DNA of 64,000 nt from Thuidium tamariscinum (lineage: Eukaryota > Streptophyta > Bryopsida > Hypnales > Thuidiaceae): contig OX344757.2 in the NCBI GenBank assembly GCA_947034885.2, forward strand, positions 6,076,001 to 6,140,000, in the 5' to 3' direction. Positions 1 to 10,412 of this stretch are shown here, in pieces (positions within the stretch are counted from its first letter, which is position 1; every line of letters begins with the position of its first letter). The position numbers and the translations under genes are program-made. The notes beneath the pieces are model-generated. The model did no database searches. It saw only the letters and a list, made by a program, of their open reading frames with translations, and was not told where the DNA came from.

Positions 1-548
1 AATTTTCTACACTTTTCCTTCGTACGGTACCTTCTTCTTAGAGGTATATACATAAACCATATTTTTTACATTTAAAAGAAGTTGTTTTTCTAATTATACA
101 GTACTCCCAAAAATTTCAGGAGTACTATGCTACCAAAATTGATCGGTCTTTCTTGCAATGATCCAAAGCTATGGAGTGATATGACTCCATACCTACCCGC
201 AAACTGGAAAATCTCATAACTTCTAACTCATTAATCCAAATGAAATGATTCAAAGCTTTCCACACTTGTATGAAGTTAAAGAATCAATTTGAAATTTCAT
301 TTAAAAAAAAATCTTTTTGAAGAAGTTTTTTCAGCTGCTTGGTTTGCCCGCTCAGTAAAGAAAACAATGTATCCTACCATAACTTTTTAACGGCGAAGTC
401 AAAAGTTTTGAAAATTATTGGGCCTCAAAACTACTCCTCGGATACACATTCTATCAAAATTTGAAAGAAATAAAATAAAAATTCCATCCGTAGTGAGCAG
501 CCCAAAAATTTTATAATCTCAAAAAACGTTGTTTAGAACTTCAGGGAT
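1..548 (-). mobile_element. Partial PIF/Harbinger-like MITE, cut by the window edge
   Basis: The segment matches, in reverse orientation, the complete 946-bp element at 32,125-33,070. Shared parts include the stretch around 'catccgtagtgag', 'ataatctcaaaaaacg' and the terminal 'ttcagggat'. Only the end carrying ATCCCTAAAG in the complete copy is present; the rest lies before base 1. No coding capacity is visible, so it is non-autonomous. The assignment rests on the better-preserved copy, whose TTA target duplication is seen directly. Confidence 0.6.
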
Positions 549-1468
549 GAACCCCTAAGAGCCCATTGTCCCCTTAGGGAACAATTTGGAGTTCAGGCAG
601 GTTCTATAGACCTCAATTTTTAATAAATATTTTTGAAAGTTTCTCGTAAGATAGGAAAACTGATTAGCTTTGTAGGAATATAATTTCTATTCCAATCGGT
701 GCCTAGGAACACAAGTTATACCATAGAAAGCTAGAATTTTAACTTGGCGCAAAAAAAAAAATCTACAAGAACTTGAAATTAAATTTAAAAAATTTAAATC
801 TTATATATTATATTTTTGTCTACATGTGAAGATTTGATTCATTCCATGTGGATTAGTTCTGTGAAAGTTGTGAACAATCTAATTTGTGGGTTGTTTCCAG
901 AAAAATAACTTGTAGGATTCATTTCTGAATGCAATTTTTGCAATTTAAAAAAAAAATTGCTTCACAGTTGACAAGGTCAAATTATCTTGTTAGAACAATC
1001 TCACCGTTGGGATTACTGTATTTTGACCCCATCTTAGAGCTATTCATGATTTAATTTTTCTTTCAGTCTGAAACCTACTTCTACTTAATAATTTCTTAAA
1101 GAATGAAAATGAAGCATTTAAAAATAAATAAATTCCTAGACTTTCAATTCAAATATTCAACACAATTTTTTAAAAATTCAAAGTGTACAGTGCGAAAAAT
1201 TAAAACAAACAGCAATTAAAGTCATATGAAATTGTAGGACGGTGTCCAGAAAAACTCTTTCTCCAAATTTGAATTCTCATATCTTCTAATCTAGATATGG
1301 TAAAACTTCATGAAATTCTTACCACATGATCTCAAAGAAATAAAGTACAAGATCCTATGGTTAGATTTTAGGAAAACACTTTTTTCTGTTCTTTTCAATG
1401 AATGGGCCAAAAATGGAAATTTCAAGTGGTTTTTGACAGAAAAATGGCCTTGGGCCTTCAAGGGTTCA
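549..1468 (+). mobile_element. Diverged Harbinger-like MITE abutting the previous one
   Basis: It starts with GAACCCCTAAGAGCCC and ends with GGGCCTTCAAGGGTTC, an imperfect terminal inverted repeat. The internal stretch 'gatcctatggtta' near the right end is shared with the 32,125-33,070 element. The length, about 920 bp, is close to that of the complete copies. The small reading frames inside it on both strands are incidental. It directly follows another family member, which suggests nested or serial insertion at the same site. Confidence 0.5.
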
Positions 1469-1549
1469 ATGCTCAATTACGGGTGCCTTCATTTTATAAG
1501 AAAATCATATTGAGCCGTTAAAGTAATATGGGCAACGATGCTAAAATGT

Positions 1550-1775
1550 GAACATGAAGATGCAAGCATGGGAGCCTTAAGTATGTATATAAATAGGTAC
1601 ACAACAATCATTGGAAGTGATTATAACTTAAACACCTATAATATAGACATTTATAGCGTAATTGCACTACAATTATAGAAAGTTTCTACTATATCATAGT
1701 TATATAGTCTTCTAGGTTCACACTTTTAGACTCACATAGTTGCAACCCTCATGATAAGTGTCGTAGCACAGGAAA
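1550..1775 (+). repeat. Dispersed repeat 'D', partial copy
   Basis: This stretch contains 'taaacacctataata', 'gcactacaattatagaaa' and 'gactcacatagt'. The same words occur in the same order at 37,830-38,040 and, reversed, at 45,670-45,905. It is AT-rich and non-coding. It is probably an old non-autonomous element, since no intact ends are visible here. Confidence 0.45.
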
Positions 1776-3026
1776 GCACAATTCCTTCTCTAAGGCTTTA
1801 GAATGCACTAAATTAGCCTTAAAGTGACTCGTGTATCGTTCCCAAGAGATTTGGTCGAAAGTTGACGAAAGACCGGAATACGTTAGTGGTTATCACAACA
1901 AAACCCAAGCAAAAGACTGATCCGGTCTTGGTCTCCAACGTTCCTAAGATTTCCTTGGACCTGATTACCAGATCAATCCTTTATCCTTCCAAACTAAGTT
2001 TATCTATCTATACCTGTATGTTCACCACCTTGATGCTTACGCTCACTAGATATGGGACTAAAGACCGGATACTAGTAGCTGGTCCAATCCCTAGTATAGT
2101 AACCAAGTGTAAGTTTAACCTCGATAACAAGAGGAATCTGCTTGTTTGGGCGTTTAGGAAGGAAGCTTACTCCTACCCTTCAAGTTTTAAAGTGTCAGAA
2201 GTTCCACTTATGAATAAAAAGAAACTACTACTACAAACAGACCGGAATACCTCACAACTGGACCGGGACTAATCCGACCCAGCAGGTCACACAAGCACTC
2301 CTGCCTAATCCTAACAAAGACTACAACGACGGAAGAACCAGTTAGTCTAATCCCTGGTAGAATAAGGGCGGTAACTTATGCAAGAGAGCTGAATTTCCTC
2401 ACTTAGTCCTTCTTTCTTTTACAGAGACCGGATCACCATTCAGTTGGCATTTGGCCGGACGCTCCCGATCTCAAACCCAGACTCTACAAGTGTCTATCTC
2501 TATCAAATACTCCCTAGACCAGTTTCAGAAAGCACTGTGGGATCCTGCACAAATTCCCTATCAAAACCGAATTCACTTTAAGTCCAGAGACCGGATAAAC
2601 TGACCATCCGGGCACACACTTATCCACACAAGGTTGCAATCCTAACCATCACCATAAGACTTTGACAAGGTCCCATGCACACAGTCCACTTCAGAGTGAA
2701 TCAGAAAAGGTTCTGACTTGTATTTGCAACACAAAAACTTGTGAAAGTAAGATAACATAATGCGCGCCCGGATTCAATTACGAACCGGGTTTAAATACTA
2801 AACTGCAAGAAAACCTAAAAGTGCAAATGGAATCAACACTAGCCGCCAAGAATGCCACCTCACATTCCTCTACAACTTGGGTAGGTTGACTTCCACAAAA
2901 CTACAAAAATACCAACAAAATAGGATCACAGATCCTACATATCTGGATCCGGTCTAAGTTCAAAAGTTCCTAACCTAAATATAACTTGGTTTAGCCGCCT
3001 TCCTATCTACCTGTAATTAATGCCCC

Positions 3027-5123
3027 CTATTTCCTCGCCTTCTTGAGAGGCGACGCACCTTTCCGGGCTGGCTGCTTCTTCGGAGACCGGTACATCTTGA
3101 TGGGCTTGGGTTTCGGTTTGGTCTTACCCCGCGCCCTGGCCCTGGTCTTCGTGGTCTCTGCCAATGCCTGGTCCGCATCTGAGTACTGTTCCGACTCATC
3201 ACTGGAGTCGGTCTCTTCCTCCGAGTCCTCATCTTCCTCATCTGACTCCTCTTCCTCTTCATCCCGGGCCTTCCGCTTCGCCTTGGATGTCTCCGCGATC
3301 TTCTTCTTGAATCCGGTGATGGGCGGGTGGTGCACTATCTTGCTTTGCGGGGTCTGCTCCCCCACTCTCTCGGCAGTCCGGGCTGGTCCCTGGCTTGGTG
3401 ACCCGGATCCAGATCCGGTCTTCAGTATAGAGCGGACCTGCACCGTTGCCTTCGCTTCCCCTCCGGTCTTTGGTTGTGTGATGACCGTGGGTGATGACTT
3501 GCTTGGAGAATCATCCAACAAGGTGATGAATTTGGTCTTCTCCTTTGGTGGTGTAGTTCCCCGGATTATCTCCCTCAACACAATCGGCTCGGGTTCCGGC
3601 TCCTTGGTCTTCTCGGGTTGAGAAACCCTGGGCTCTTCAATCCGGGCCGGTAGGACAGATTCCTCCTCCACTGCGTCGGTCCTGGTTCCCTCTTCCTTCG
3701 CCGGTTCAGATATGCCGGCTTCTACCTCAACAGCTGCTAGTGGTGGCTGATCCTTCGGTTGCTCCTTCTCCATCTTTGTCTCTTCCGATCCTGAGACCGG
3801 AGCAGAACTAGCTTGGACCTCCGTGACTACTGACCGCCACTTCTCCAGCGCTGCCTCCATTTTCTTGTTGTAGGCCACCAGAGCTGTAAGCATCTGAGGA
3901 CCCACCATCTTGCCTGCTTCCAAGACCTTCCTGTCGAAAAGCATGGCTTTGTTGACGACTTCACCCGGATGCGTGATGAACTCTCGGATTTCTCCGAGTG
4001 TGTTCCGGGCCTGCGTGGTGAGTCGTCTCTCTTCATCCAACTCCTCCTGAGTGTGATGGAGCTCCCTCTTCAGGGCTGAGACCTGATTTGTTAGCCGGAG
4101 TACCTCCTCTCTGTCCCGACTATCATGAGCCTCCTGAATCAATTCTCCCAACACCTCCATGATCTTGGAGGGGGGAATAGAGCCTAAGGCTTGGCTTATG
4201 GCCCGCAATAACCCTCTCTCCTCTAGGTGGTGCTTTCTGAAATCTTCCAGGTCTCGCAGGATCCTTAGCAAGGGATCCTGTTCCCAGACCGGATCTAACC
4301 TCTGGGCTTCCCCGGCTACTACAGGGGTTTCTAGAGGTGGATCCTCTCTTCCTACCTCTGGAACCTCCTCTACTTCTTGTGTGCCTCCTTGATGCCCCTC
4401 CTGACTCTCATCCTCGGAGTCCTCCTCTTCCTGGTCATTTTCCGCTTCCGGGTCTGCAATCTCATACTCTATCAATGCAGCCCCTACCTCGTAAGCTTCC
4501 ATCTCCTTCTCTCTCAAGAGGTCTAACGAATGATACAGATGAAACAGGAATGGTGAAATGGGAGAGGGTTTAGATTTCCCAATTCCTTTCACCATTCGGT
4601 CCATCCGGTCCCTCATAACTAACCCCCAATCTATCTTCCTGTCTCCCGACAGTGCACCAAAGACAGTGTTGGCCACGGTGACCGTAATCCTACTAGGTCT
4701 ATCCGGGTTCAAGATCGCCATCATGAACCGCAGTAGCCTCTTGTGTCTAGCAGACACACACTCTGCTACTGTAAAGCCGTCCTTCGGATTGGTGGGCCTG
4801 CGGAACTTCCCTTGGTGGAATTTGTCCGTCCGGGTGCCCGTCGCATCTCCTCCTTGCTCGAAGGCGTACACCTTGCGCCACATCGCTGCACTCCACTCCT
4901 TTGGCAGCGCCCGGACCGTCCCTTTCCACTCGTTGGTCTGGCCGGCCAGTAGCTCCTCCACCATCGCCTCATCCTTCAGGTTCCAGGGGTGAGCCATGAA
5001 CCCCTCGCAGCCCATCTGCCTAAGGTCTTCCTCCAGCTCCCTCTTGTCTTGTGCGTCAGTTGGCACGACCGGATTCACATTCCGGAAGGCTAGAATCCTT
5101 CCTTCCTGCACCTCTTCTGCCAT
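3027..5123 (-). CDS. Transposon-associated protein of unknown function, 698 aa, uninterrupted
   Basis: The reading frame starts at the ATG complementary to 5,121-5,123 and runs to 3,027 without interruption. Residues about 30-225 look globular and conserved-looking, with a Trp-rich part (HPWNLKDE, NEWKGTV, KEWSAAMWRKVYAFE) and a later TVANTVFGALSG...PISPFLFHLYHSLD block. From memory this resembles the 'putative plant transposon protein' family; no database check was possible. Next come an acidic linker (about 230-285), a long heptad-like helix probably forming a coiled coil (about 300-410), a Pro/Glu/Lys-rich low-complexity part, an acidic run (EEEEESDEEDEDSEEE) and a strongly basic tail (KTKPKPKPIK...RSPKKQPARK) that could be a nuclear localisation signal. 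No zinc knuckle, protease or nuclease motif is seen. A gag-like, DNA-binding or structural role is possible but unproven. The plus-strand frames here are its shadows. Confidence 0.7.
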   Translation of the reverse strand: MAEEVQEGRILAFRNVNPVVPTDAQDKRELEEDLRQMGCEGFMAHPWNLKDEAMVEELLAGQTNEWKGTVRALPKEWSAAMWRKVYAFEQGGDATGTRTDKFHQGKFRRPTNPKDGFTVAECVSARHKRLLRFMMAILNPDRPSRITVTVANTVFGALSGDRKIDWGLVMRDRMDRMVKGIGKSKPSPISPFLFHLYHSLDLLREKEMEAYEVGAALIEYEIADPEAENDQEEEDSEDESQEGHQGGTQEVEEVPEVGREDPPLETPVVAGEAQRLDPVWEQDPLLRILRDLEDFRKHHLEERGLLRAISQALGSIPPSKIMEVLGELIQEAHDSRDREEVLRLTNQVSALKRELHHTQEELDEERRLTTQARNTLGEIREFITHPGEVVNKAMLFDRKVLEAGKMVGPQMLTALVAYNKKMEAALEKWRSVVTEVQASSAPVSGSEETKMEKEQPKDQPPLAAVEVEAGISEPAKEEGTRTDAVEEESVLPARIEEPRVSQPEKTKEPEPEPIVLREIIRGTTPPKEKTKFITLLDDSPSKSSPTVITQPKTGGEAKATVQVRSILKTGSGSGSPSQGPARTAERVGEQTPQSKIVHHPPITGFKKKIAETSKAKRKARDEEEEESDEEDEDSEEETDSSDESEQYSDADQALAETTKTRARARGKTKPKPKPIKMYRSPKKQPARKGASPLKKARK

Positions 5124-5352
5124 CTCTCACTTGACGCCTACACAATCTAGGCGCGGTCCAACTTAACTAAACCTCCCGCGCTCAAGAACCTGTCAGCTAG
5201 CGTAGTGCTATTCGCTCAACTATGTACCAGACCGGATTGACAGTTTATCTATCCCTTCTCTCTGTCTGTAGACCGAATACTCTATCTCTAGCCGGAAACC
5301 CTTTCTCGAACTGCGTGCAAGAAAGTGGCAGGACCTGGCCCTGCTTCCTTGG

Positions 5353-5361
5353 TCTTATACT
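5353..5361 (-). promoter_or_regulatory. Candidate TATA box for the 698-codon ORF
   Basis: Read on the minus strand the sequence is AAAAAGTATAAGACC, a TATA-like element about 235 bases upstream of the ATG at 5,123. It is the best match in this upstream GC-richer segment. No transcription evidence is available. Confidence 0.3.
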
Positions 5362-5600
5362 TTTTCCCCCGGCATTAATTACTGACCGTTAGGTTTAAAC
5401 CAGTCTGGTCACGTGGGAGAGATCCCGACGATCTCTAGACTCGGTAGCCACTCATTACCTATCCGGTCTCGGTCGCTAGGTGGGCGGAATCCGGGATTTC
5501 ATACGCTGTCCCTTAACGTAGTTTCTGGTTTACGGTCTAGGGTCTTCCGGTTTCCGGTCTTGGTCCCAATTATGTGTAGAAACTAAGAAAACAACAAAAA

Positions 5601-6014
5601 AATGGGGATTGAATAGATCCCTCTTCCCGTATTTTGCTTAAGAACCTGCTTAGGTGAATTCTAGGTTGCCACAATAAGGGATGTTATTTTTAGTGACAAG
5701 ACTTTGTTTTCACATTATGACATATAATCACAATGTTGAAAAGTTGGGTCTTGGTCAACAAGACTAGAACAAGTGTCCTAAAATGAACGAAATTGAGGTT
5801 CTTAATCCATACAAAGACCATATATGGCAAATTACCTAGTAGTGTAGGTCTATTAAGAGTTTATTTATGCAAAAGTTGTGAAATCCCCCCCCCCTTTTTT
5901 TTTTACACAAATGAAACAAAATGGAATTGCATCCTACTTTGCACTATTCTTTTCCACAAATGTTGACAATTCAATCAACTCCAAAATGAGGTCCAATTCA
6001 ACATAATTATACAT
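5601..6014. other. No gene; AT-rich with a C10-T tract
   Basis: No coding or repeat structure was recognised. The only notable item is a run of ten C followed by about eleven T at roughly 5,885-5,905, a homopurine-homopyrimidine tract that is prone to slippage. Confidence 0.4.
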
Positions 6015-8200
6015 AAGGGAAAAACACCCAATACCACACTTGTACCTTGCATTAGACCCTAGAGTCATCCAAAACCATCCCTACACTATAGTTAATGTAT
6101 TTGCCAAATGCTTGACTTCAATTTGCTAATGCATATTAAGGGCACTCACCGAACTCTAATTGACTCACCGCTGATTTTAGCTATATTCTGATTCCGGGGC
6201 ATCTAAGGTGGGTACACCTAAAAATGCCACTTTTTGGTACTGTGCCTAGTAACTATTACTAGTCTGATCAAATTTTCATATTGTCTTCTTGGCAAGTGAA
6301 AGTAGGTTCCAAAGCACCATAAAACGTAGCATTTGGATACAGTATGCAAAAGTTATGAAGGTTCAAAGTCAGTTTCTAAAAAAGCTCCGGCCAAATAGGT
6401 ACATAATGGAATTCTAAAATGTACAGCAACTATAGATGGTACTTTTAGGTGAGGTGCAATTTTAGGTGTATCCACCTTATTGAACAATTTCAGTGGTCTA
6501 GGAAGCCAATGGAAAATCATAGAAATTACATGCAACATTTGAAAAATCCTTTAAAACAAAATATTCCCGATTATCGCTCGCTAACACTAGAAAAATATTA
6601 TTTTTAGAAAAAGCTGCCTCCAACTATGTTGAATTTCTTATTTGGGTGATTCCACCGTCGTAATCAATTTCTCCATTTCTTAGAATCCTTCTACCAATAA
6701 CTTTCGGAAATCATCACAAATCCAAATCGCAGTTTCATGTGCGCCAAGAAAAACAAAAAAAAACAGAAACCAAATCAAAAACTCGGCCTGTCACTCATCA
6801 TGGCTTCCTGACAGGCGGATCACAGTTTTTTCAGGCGGGCACCTTGTCAGTGCCCGCCAGCTTCATTCTCACAGACCCGAATTCACAAGAAGGATGATTT
6901 CCATCAACGAAACTCCAGAACAAGGGAAGGCAGAGCCAGCAAGTGCTATTGAATGTTATGTTCAAGTGTTCAAAAATCTGAAATAATAATTTATTCAAAT
7001 ATTCATTTCAGTTTTAGAAAAGAACACTTTTAGAAACAAATGCTATTACTTTTTACATGTTGCAGTGCTAGTTTTTGAAGCAAGCCAGATTTTTTTTCAA
7101 ACTACACATGTATGGGTTTGCAAGGCCTACTGATCACAGATAGGGCCCTATGCTAGACTGTGTATGAAAATTCATAACTGATCCAATAATGCTTCAAAAA
7201 ATATGAAACAACTTGTGTTAGATTTCTCGTTTATTTCTCTTTCATTGAAAAATGAATGAAAAATATTACCATCCAAACAAATACATGAAAAAGGCGGACT
7301 AGCCCTTAGATGAGCAATTTATGAGCCTCCTCCCCTAAATGTAGGGCTCCCAAAGGCCTCACTTCAGTTGTTGTCAACAAGCTCCACATATTAAATGGCA
7401 GGTGGGTGTGTATTTCACCCTTTGCAATGAAATTCTGTTTTATTTGTGTAAAGATTTAATTTTTTTTTCAAAGCTATAAAATCTTAAAATCTTCACATAT
7501 CAATTTCAAACAATACAGTTATTCTCCTTTGTTGGTCGTCGGAGGTCATTGCTGTCTTGTTTGCTTGTAAACTCCTTCGCCAGGCCACCTGTGACTACGG
7601 TAGAAGCACCCAAAACTGTCCACAAATAAGGAATTCAGCATAGTTGGAGGCAGTTTTTTTCTAAAAACAATATTTTAGTAGTATCAGCGAGTGAAAATCA
7701 TGAATATAAAAAAAGAAAAAAAGTCGTGGTATGTAATTTTTATGATTTTTCAAAGTGTTGGCTCCATAGATCACTAAAAGTGTCATATAAATGCACCCAA
7801 ATTTAAACCCTACTCAAATCAACAGTGACCCAATCAGATTTTGGTATGTATCCTTTAAATGCGTCAACAAATTACAATTAAGCATCAAAATATTATTTAC
7901 CAATGCTAACTTGCTAAGGGCTTTCCTTTTACTCTCCCCCAAAGTGGAGCCTCCCATCATGGCTAGTGGTTTCTTTTTGCAGGAACAATACTTATATGCC
8001 ACAAGTTGTTACAAGAGTAGCTACAGATTATAAGTTAACTGGAGTCAAGGTATCAGGAGAGTACGATACCTCCTATCAAAATGAAGGAGTGAAGCTAGCT
8101 CACAATGTTATGATTTGGCAAACACATTCCCTGAAGTCTACGGATGCAATTGTATGAGTTTAAGGTCCAATGCAAAGGGTAGATGTAGTATTGGGTATAT
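6015..8200. repeat. Inverted pair of repeat 'X' arms around a spacer
   Basis: The stretch 6,015-6,665 is repeated in inverse orientation at about 7,592-8,200. Matched words include 'acccaataccac' against 'gtagtattgggt', 'gtatttgccaaatgc', and the inner ends 'cctccaactatgttgaat' against 'attcagcatagttggagg'. The inner ends carry the CTACGG(T/C)(A/G)GAA.CACCC terminus of the fold-back element at 62,702-63,570, but here the termini face each other. The spacer of about 0.93 kb carries repeat 'J' (about 6,955-7,345). No gene is seen. Confidence 0.5.
6955..7345 (+). repeat. Dispersed repeat 'J'
   Basis: A segment containing 'gggccctatgctagactgtg', 'ataatgcttcaaaaaatatg' and 'gcggactagccctta'. It recurs in the same orientation at 62,215-62,600 and reversed at 18,001-18,375, with a more diverged copy at about 18,540-18,760. 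It is non-coding and its terminal structure was not resolved. Confidence 0.55.
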
Positions 8201-9238
8201 TTCTCTTAGGCCCCTTCTGCAATGAAATGAAATTTTGTTTCATTACTATATACTATATAGTGAAATTAAGTTGCCTTACCAACAACTAGGTTGCTTTATT
8301 TCAAGAAAGTTATTGTAAAAGACATCAAAGTCAACAAATATTTTTGTAGTTATTTCCAATTGTGTATACAAAGGTTGATGAGTTCCAATTTCAACGTTAA
8401 GCACTAAGGTAGAAGGTCCTTAAATGGAGCAGGTTAAAATTGATTCTCTATCTAGGAATGAATGACATGCTCCTTGAAATATCTAATACTATCATTGATG
8501 AAGTAAGTAGGCTTAGACACTCGATTTAAAGACCTCCTACCGTAGAGGTTGAACACTCTAAAAAAAAATACTTGGGTTATATGGCATAGTGCATGATTTT
8601 CACTGAGTCATTCCATGTAGGGCCAAGGCACAATATTCAAGTTTGTAATTATGCCTAGCACAATATTCTTCATTACTAAATGTAGCGGGAGTTCTCCCAC
8701 TATACAAAAACTAATTCAAAAGTAGTGCATTCTTATGCAGTAATAATTTACATGTATATAGTATCCAATGTCAAGAAATTAGTGAGGAGCAATCTAATTT
8801 CACTATTTTGTATAGTTTCAAAAACAAAACAAAACAATACAGTTGTTCATTAGTGTCAAAAAACAAAAATTAACCAAAAAAACAATACAATTATTATTAT
8901 ACTACTATAGAATACAATACTACATAGAAGGGTCAACTACACTAAACAAGGGTTTTAAGGGGACCAATACTAACTAACCAACATTTCATATTGTATAAAT
9001 ATCTACCTTAGATGCACATCAATAGTTATTGAAGTGTGCGGTGGTTGCACATCATATTTCAAACATCTATAGTTTTCCAAAATAAGTCCCTTTAATTTTT
9101 TGGTCCCTTTAAAATAGCTACTCACTTAAAAATTTTAGTATGTTCCTACTTCCTATTGACTTGTCTTACGATTTGTTGACATTTCTAATCCACATAAATA
9201 TTTCAAGTTAGACTTCTTCAGTTAGACTTCTTTCTATA

Positions 9239-9506
9239 GGACACTAAATCTTCCATTCGAAGTGGGCCTAGCAAGGTAATTTTTTGGCTTCTCAAAGGTC
9301 AAAATAAAAAAAATGCCCTACTTTGTGTTGTCTTTAAGGTATGTTCTAGATCTCTCAAAGTTATTGTGGGGTCTGTGATTGCAAATATGAATTCAGAATC
9401 TGCAAAAAAAAATTATGTGAAAAAAATAAAAATTCCTGCATTACCCCAAAGTAAATCCAACCTGCTAAATTAGGTCTGCTTTGAATGGAGGACTTACTGA
9501 GTGTCC
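9239..9506 (+). mobile_element. MITE family 'G', copy shared by both arms
   Basis: The terminal inverted repeats read GGACACTAAATCTTCCATTC at the left and, as complement, GGACACTCAGTAAGTCCTCC at the right. They enclose 'gaagtgggcctag' and 'gattgcaaatatgaattcag'. The matching copy at 59,291-59,553 is in the syntenic position of the right arm, so this insertion predates the duplication. It is about 265 bp and non-coding. Confidence 0.6.
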
Positions 9507-9596
9507 TCCCTTCTTGAGTCAGTGTTCTGCAAGTCAAACTTCTTCAATCAAACTTCTTTTTCATCCGCTTGGGGTGCTTTGGGAGTTGCTGATAAC

Positions 9597-9857
9597 CAGG
9601 CCTATTTGAGAAAGTGCCAAGATGGCAATTACTTCAAATTTGGTGAAGCATTGTGTTTCTACATTCGTCTGTCTTTTGGACTTAAAAACACTTTCTCATT
9701 ACATTCCTCTATTTTATCATCCAAATTTGGTAGTTTCATCCATATTTTAAAGATAACTCGGAAATTTCTGGCGAAAAAAAAATACTTTTATCTGGCGAAA
9801 AAAAGACATTTATTTTGAAACGGTACAATCTGGCCCCATGGTGCCGGAAAAAAAAGG
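9597..9857 (+). mobile_element. Retroposon-like insertion with 12-bp target duplication
   Basis: The word GTTGCTGATAAC occurs immediately before (9,585-9,596) and immediately after (9,858-9,869) this 261-bp segment. The right arm has a single uninterrupted site at the matching place, near 59,200. The insert ends with a run of eight A and has no terminal inverted repeat. Together these suggest a SINE-like or processed-RNA insertion made by LINE machinery. The source RNA is not recognised. A 105-codon frame crosses it but has no support as a gene. Confidence 0.6.
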
Positions 9858-10412
9858 GTTGCTGATAACATTGCAAACATCATTGTGTGCCATGTGTAGG
9901 TGGGCGGAGATGTACCATATAGGAATCCAGAAGCACTCATAGGAGCATCTATTATGTAAAAACATCCCTATGCTTACACTTCAAAAGACACACAAAAATT
10001 GGTGGATTTAGCAAGTTCTTTTGATGTAGCCAACCATTGTTGTCCCATTCCAAAAAGCTAAATGCAACACTTTAAGAGGGACAAACATCGTGATCAAGAA
10101 ATCTAATTTATTTGGCTTTAAGAAAACAAAATAATTTGATTCTTAAATTTTTGAAAATTGCTTCACACCTCATTTGTTTCTAAATGATGTGAAGAGTATC
10201 TTACATTGCTTCACAAGTAAGATCAAATTGGATTGAATTGCCAATGGAGGAAAAAGATTTCTTATATCCTCATGGAGTAAAAAGAGATCCTCCAACCTTT
10301 ATGAATATAGGAAGCTTTGTATTTTCAACGAAAGAGAGAAGCTCTCTATATCAACCTGGGGTGAAAGGAGGTCTTCTAATCCATATGGAATAAGGGAATA
10401 TGAACTAATGGG

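Larger units (their letters stand above)
1850..5600 (-). mobile_element. CCGG-rich island, probable transposon-related unit around the 698-codon ORF
   Basis: From about 1,860 to 5,570 the base composition changes sharply. The word GACCGGA or its complement TCCGGTC recurs many times, in coding and non-coding parts alike (for example near 1,872, 2,063, 2,427, 2,591, 2,948, 3,413, 4,278 and 5,231). The neighbouring DNA is AT-rich and nearly lacks CCGG. The island holds one long minus-strand reading frame with about 1.2 kb after it and 0.5 kb before it. I could not identify terminal repeats or a target duplication, so the limits are compositional. No reverse transcriptase, integrase or transposase motif is visible. 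Confidence 0.5.

Noticed and set aside
1862-2272. 136-codon plus-strand frame in the CCGG-rich island
   Set aside because: No recognisable motif and no promoter or splice context; probably chance openness in the 3' part of the island.
3043-3621. Plus-strand frame of 192 codons and other frames at 3,017-4,992
   Set aside because: Shadows of the 698-codon minus-strand frame; the Ser-rich stretch is the complement of its acidic Glu/Asp run.
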